From positions 1 to 7,644 of the forward strand of contig QFQY01000110.1 in assembly GCA_003248805.1 (NCBI GenBank): a stretch of 7,644 nt of DNA, given 5' to 3'. Within the stretch, counting starts at the first letter, position 1. Each line of letters opens with the position of its first letter. The translations under genes and the position numbers were made by a program. Positions 5,324 to 7,644 of the stretch are shown here, piece after piece. A model generated the notes under the pieces. That model was given only the letters and a program-made list of their open reading frames with translations. It had not been told where the DNA came from and did no database searches. Origin of the DNA: Chelatococcus sp. (lineage in GTDB: Bacteria; Pseudomonadota; Alphaproteobacteria; Rhizobiales; Beijerinckiaceae).

Positions 5324-5740
5324 TCACCGCGTCAGCTTGAGCAGGGCCGGCTCGATATAGGGCGACCAGACGAGCGCCAGCCCGACGACCAGAGAGCCGA
5401 AGCCGAGCAGTCCGATCGTGCGGCGGGATGTTCCTGGCTTGGCGCATGTGTCGCCATCACAGCTCGGCCTGCGCCTTCGCCAGAAGAAAAAAGCCCAGCC
5501 GAGAGCCAGCATACCCGCAGCGCCGGCAATAAGCAGCGGCCGGATATCGGCCAGGAAGGCAAGGCCGCTGAAGACCGCCCCCGTCGCTCCAAGTCCCGCG
5601 AGCGCGATCGGCAGCACGCAGCATGAGGATGCGACCAGCGCGCCGATCCCAACGACCGCGCCCGTCCCGGCCAGGAGGCGCGTGGATGGCGCCGGGAGAG
5701 GCTCCGTCGTGCTCGACTTTCCGAGTTCCGCGCTGAACAT
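5324..5740 (-). CDS. merT: MerT-like mercuric ion transporter
   Basis: 138 residues from the ATG at 5740. Helix 1 (about 22-45) carries the Hg-binding pair C40-C41 in ALVASSCCVLPIALAGLG. Helix 2 spans about 67-87 (RPLLIAGAAGMLALGWAFFFW). A cytosolic loop RRRRPSCDGDTCAKPG supplies C94 and C99, and helix 3 spans about 109-127. This matches MerT, which passes Hg(II) from periplasm to cytoplasm through two cysteine pairs. The start at 5740 is preferred to the in-frame ATG at 5764 because the predicted transcription start is near 5761 and GGAG stands 8 nt before the 5740 ATG. Transcription diverges from merR. No merP or merA accompanies it in the window, so the reductase, if present, must be encoded elsewhere. 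Confidence 0.86.
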   Translation of the reverse strand: MFSAELGKSSTTEPLPAPSTRLLAGTGAVVGIGALVASSCCVLPIALAGLGATGAVFSGLAFLADIRPLLIAGAAGMLALGWAFFFWRRRRPSCDGDTCAKPGTSRRTIGLLGFGSLVVGLALVWSPYIEPALLKLTR

Positions 5741-5767
5741 GAATGGTGCTCCGTTTCGATCCATGGC

Positions 5768-5798
5768 ACTCTGCCTCCCGTAGCCACTACGGGATCAA
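5768..5798 (-). promoter_or_regulatory. mer-type promoter of merT with MerR operator between -35 and -10
   Basis: Read on the minus strand: -35 TTGATC (5793-5798), a 19-bp spacer, and -10 CAGAGT (5768-5773). The spacer carries a dyad TCCCGTAG-CCA-CTACGGGA (plus-strand 5776-5794; 8-bp arms, 3-bp centre) overlapping the end of the -35. The 19-bp spacing and dyad between the hexamers are the hallmark of MerR-activated promoters, in which Hg-MerR untwists the DNA; the same geometry is found in Tn501/Tn21 PmerT. The -10 is a poor match, consistent with dependence on the activator. merR is expected to be autorepressed from the same site. Confidence 0.75.
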
Positions 5799-5805
5799 GC
5801 CACAT

Positions 5806-6300
5806 ATGCTCACAAAGGCGCGAGGCATCGCCGCGGGACAGCTTGCACAAGCCGCAGGCGTCAATCTCGAGACGGTCCGCTACTATGAGACTATCGGGCT
5901 GATGCCCGCGCCGCCGCGCACGTCGGGCGGCCATCGCGTCTACGACGACGCCCATGTCAGGCGGCTGGCCTTCATTCGCCGAGGCCGCGAGCTGGGGTTC
6001 AGCATCGACGAGATTCGCGCCCTCCTGATCCTGAACGACCCCCGCCATGGCTCCTGCGCGGAGGTCAAGGACATCGCGTCGACGCACCTCACCGAGGTGC
6101 GTCGCAAGCTCGCAGACCTGACGAGGCTGGAGAGTATCCTCGCCGCATCCGTCGCGCGCTGCACCAGTGAGCCGCTCGCGCCATGTCCCGTGCTCGATAT
6201 GCTCGGACCCGAAGCGTCGTCGCCTGACGCCGCCTTGAAGACGCTTGATCGCTCACTGGACGGGCTCAGACACGATCGGCAAACTGGCGACCGTGCCTGA
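5806..6300 (+). CDS. merR: MerR mercury-responsive transcriptional regulator
   Basis: 164 residues from the ATG at 5806. The N-terminal winged helix has IAAGQLAQAAGVNLETVRYYETIGL (8-32) and SGGHRVYDDAHVRRLAFIRR (40-59). A long dimerisation helix follows, with the three Hg(II)-binding cysteines at C84 (GSCAEV), C119 (ARCTSE) and C127 (APCPVLDML). The C84-C119 interval of 35 equals that of C82-C117 in Tn501 MerR; the C119-C127 loop is one residue shorter than the classical C117-C126. The tail after C127 is about 37 residues, longer than in Tn501 MerR, and its last 16 codons overlap the 3' end of the RND gene on the other strand. The start is preferred over an upstream in-frame ATG at 5743 because that one would lie across the merT promoter. 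The gene diverges from merT, whose promoter it should control. Confidence 0.88.
   Translation: MLTKARGIAAGQLAQAAGVNLETVRYYETIGLMPAPPRTSGGHRVYDDAHVRRLAFIRRGRELGFSIDEIRALLILNDPRHGSCAEVKDIASTHLTEVRRKLADLTRLESILAASVARCTSEPLAPCPVLDMLGPEASSPDAALKTLDRSLDGLRHDRQTGDRA
6080..6104. repeat. Perfect 11-bp hairpin inside merR
   Basis: CGACGCACCTC (6080-6090), loop ACC (6091-6093), GAGGTGCGTCG (6094-6104). This unusually long perfect stem lies within the dimerisation-helix codons (around residues 92-100). It would be very stable in merR mRNA and, on the opposite strand, in any transcript reading through from the RND gene. Confidence 0.55.
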
Positions 6301-7644
6301 ATTGGCGCCGCCATCCGTCGGATGACGGCCGGACAGCCCAGCCGCCGGCGGCAGCCCCCAGCCCTTGACCAGCCCGTAGATCGCCGGGATCACCAACAGC
6401 GTCAGCACGGTCGAGGAGACCATGCCGCCGATCATCGGGGTGGCAATGCGCTGCATCACCTCCGAGCCCGTGCCGCGAAGCCGCTCGACCGCGCCGAGCA
6501 TGATCGCGTCGCGAAGATCGGCGCGGGTGAAGGCTCGTCCTTCCGCCGCGCAGCGCGCCCGCACCTCCTTCAGGGCCTGGTCGAGATAGATCAGCATGAT
6601 CACGCCGGTCTCGGCCGCGACGCCCGCGAGCGCGATGAAGCCGACCGCGACCGCCACCGACATGTTGAAGCCCTGCCACCAGAGCAGCCAGATTCCGCCG
6701 ACCAGCGCGAAGGGCAGCGACAGCATGACGATGAGCGTCTCGGTCAGCCGGCGGAAGTTGAGGTAGAGCAGCAGGAAGATGATCGCGAGCGTCACCGGAA
6801 CGACGATCTTCAGCCGCGCCTCGGCCCGCTCGAGATATTCGAACTGGCCGCTCCAGGCGACGCGGTAGCCGGCCGGAAGCTGGACGGCCTGCGCGATCGC
6901 ACCTTGCGCCTCGCGGACATAGCCGCCGAGATCGCGCCCGGCGATGTCGACGAAGATGTAGATCGCGAGCTGGCCGTTCTCCTGCGGATCCGAGCGCAGG
7001 TCGCGCGGATAGCGGATGGTGACGCCGTAGCGCTCGCGGCCCTCGACCGTCGTGGTGACGGTCTCGCCACCCAGCGCCATCGTGACCGCGCCCTGCACGT
7101 CGCCGACCGAGAGCCCGTAGCGTCCGAGCGCGATCCGGTCCGGCACGATGTCGAGGAAGTAGCCGCCGATGACGCGCTCGGCATAGGCGCTGGTGGTGCC
7201 GGGCACGTTCTTGAGCACGGTCTCGATCTGGCGCGAGACGCCTTCCATTTTGGTCAGGTCGTCGCCAAAAACCTTGACGCCGATCGGGGTGCGGATGCCG
7301 GTCGCGAGCATGTCGATGCGCGCGCGGATGGGCTGCGTCCAGGCGTTGGAGACGCCGGGGAACTGGAGCGCCTTGTCCATCTCCGCCTTGAGGCTGTCGA
7401 GCGTGACGCCTTCGCGCCATTCCGCCTTCGGTTTCAGGTTGATGATGGTCTCGAACATCTCGGTCGGGGCCGGATCGGTCGCGGTCTGGGCGCGGCCGGC
7501 CTTGCCGTAGACCGAGGCGACCTCCGGGAAGGAGCGGATGATCTGGTTCTGCGTCTGGAGCAGCTCGGCCGCCTTGGTGACGGAGATGCCCGGCAGGGTC
7601 GTGGGCATGTACATCAGCGTGCCCTCGTTCAGCGTCGGCATGAA
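6253..7644 (-). CDS. CusA/CzcA-type heavy-metal RND efflux pump, C-terminal part with two internal in-frame deletions (5' truncated by window edge)
   Basis: The frame is open to the right edge. About 463 C-terminal residues of a roughly 1050-residue inner-membrane proton-driven pump are present; residues here are numbered from the Met codon at 7641. The start corresponds to about residue 562 of E. coli CusA. MPTLNEGTLMYMPTTLPGIS and the periplasmic PC1/PC2 region contain M12, M62 and M111, spaced like the copper/silver ligands M573, M623 and M672 of CusA. Later come FSGQFEYLER-like WSGQFEYLERA (263-273), FALVGGIWLLWW (311-322), GFIALAGVAAETGVIML (334-350) and GTGSEVMQRIATPMIGG (390-406). Two family-conserved segments are missing at 220|221 and 389|390 (see findings); the second includes most of a transmembrane helix, so function is doubtful. 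The tail after GWGLPP is unusual and overlaps merR. The N-terminal half, with the proton-relay Asp, lies outside the window. Confidence 0.88.
   Translation of the reverse strand, partial: FMPTLNEGTLMYMPTTLPGISVTKAAELLQTQNQIIRSFPEVASVYGKAGRAQTATDPAPTEMFETIINLKPKAEWREGVTLDSLKAEMDKALQFPGVSNAWTQPIRARIDMLATGIRTPIGVKVFGDDLTKMEGVSRQIETVLKNVPGTTSAYAERVIGGYFLDIVPDRIALGRYGLSVGDVQGAVTMALGGETVTTTVEGRERYGVTIRYPRDLRSDPQENGQLAIYIFVDIAGRDLGGYVREAQGAIAQAVQLPAGYRVAWSGQFEYLERAEARLKIVVPVTLAIIFLLLYLNFRRLTETLIVMLSLPFALVGGIWLLWWQGFNMSVAVAVGFIALAGVAAETGVIMLIYLDQALKEVRARCAAEGRAFTRADLRDAIMLGAVERLRGTGSEVMQRIATPMIGGMVSSTVLTLLVIPAIYGLVKGWGLPPAAGLSGRHPTDGGANSGTVASLPIVSEPVQ

Noticed and set aside
6266..7420. 384-codon frame within the RND gene, same strand, other frame
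   Set aside because: Extremely Arg/His/Ala-rich, typical of a shifted frame of a GC-rich gene; the RND frame matches its family throughout.
1..7644. CRISPR array, tRNA, rRNA, transposase or IS ends
   Set aside because: No regular spaced repeats, no tRNA-like cloverleaf sequence and no recognisable transposase or terminal inverted repeats were seen by eye.

Overview
The window is GC-rich and densely packed. Its protein families (InrS/RcnR-like CsoR regulator, His-tailed NreB-type MFS exporter, HupE/UreJ_2 protein, 'transmembrane anchor' protein, GDCCVxC protein) suggest an alphaproteobacterium, probably Hyphomicrobiales/Rhizobiales, and a heavy-metal resistance island or plasmid region. This is judged from family resemblance only; no replication, transfer or insertion-sequence gene is present.

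Layout. (1) 1-153 (+): the last 50 residues of a class V aminotransferase/cysteine-desulfurase-like enzyme, probably flanking sequence. (2) 2997 down to 177 (-): a four-gene cluster in transcription order CsoR/RcnR-type metal sensor, NreB/NrsD-like MFS exporter with a His-rich tail, short Crp/Fnr-type regulator, Spy/CpxP-like periplasmic protein. The first three are tightly packed. The fourth follows a 58-bp gap carrying a palindrome of Crp/Fnr-box type. (3) 3105-4978 (+), divergent from (2): a His-rich exported protein, a HupE/UreJ_2 membrane protein and a single-pass membrane protein with a periplasmic beta-rich domain. The 107-bp divergent spacer holds a CsoR-type inverted repeat. (4) 5055-6300: a compact mercury module, with merT and a GDCCVxC protein leftward and merR rightward, controlled from a mer-type promoter/operator with a 19-bp spacer. 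No merP or merA lies in the window. (5) 6253-7644 (-): the C-terminal part of a CusA-type heavy-metal RND pump, running off the right edge and overlapping the merR 3' end by 48 bp.

How it may work. The CsoR-type sensor has the ligand spacing of nickel sensors (H5-C37-H62-C66) and probably derepresses nickel/cobalt export by the MFS protein, perhaps together with the divergent periplasmic/membrane His-rich-HupE-anchor set. The Crp/Fnr-type protein may control the Spy-like gene and itself. The RND pump keeps the three copper/silver-binding methionines of CusA. However, compared with the family it lacks two in-frame segments (about 34 and 20 residues), one of them a transmembrane helix, so this copy may be inactive or altered.

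Most worth following up: the doubly deleted RND pump; the uncharacterised His-rich/HupE/anchor operon with its possible GOLD-like domain; and the paired regulatory sites (CsoR-type operator, Crp/Fnr-type box, mer operator).
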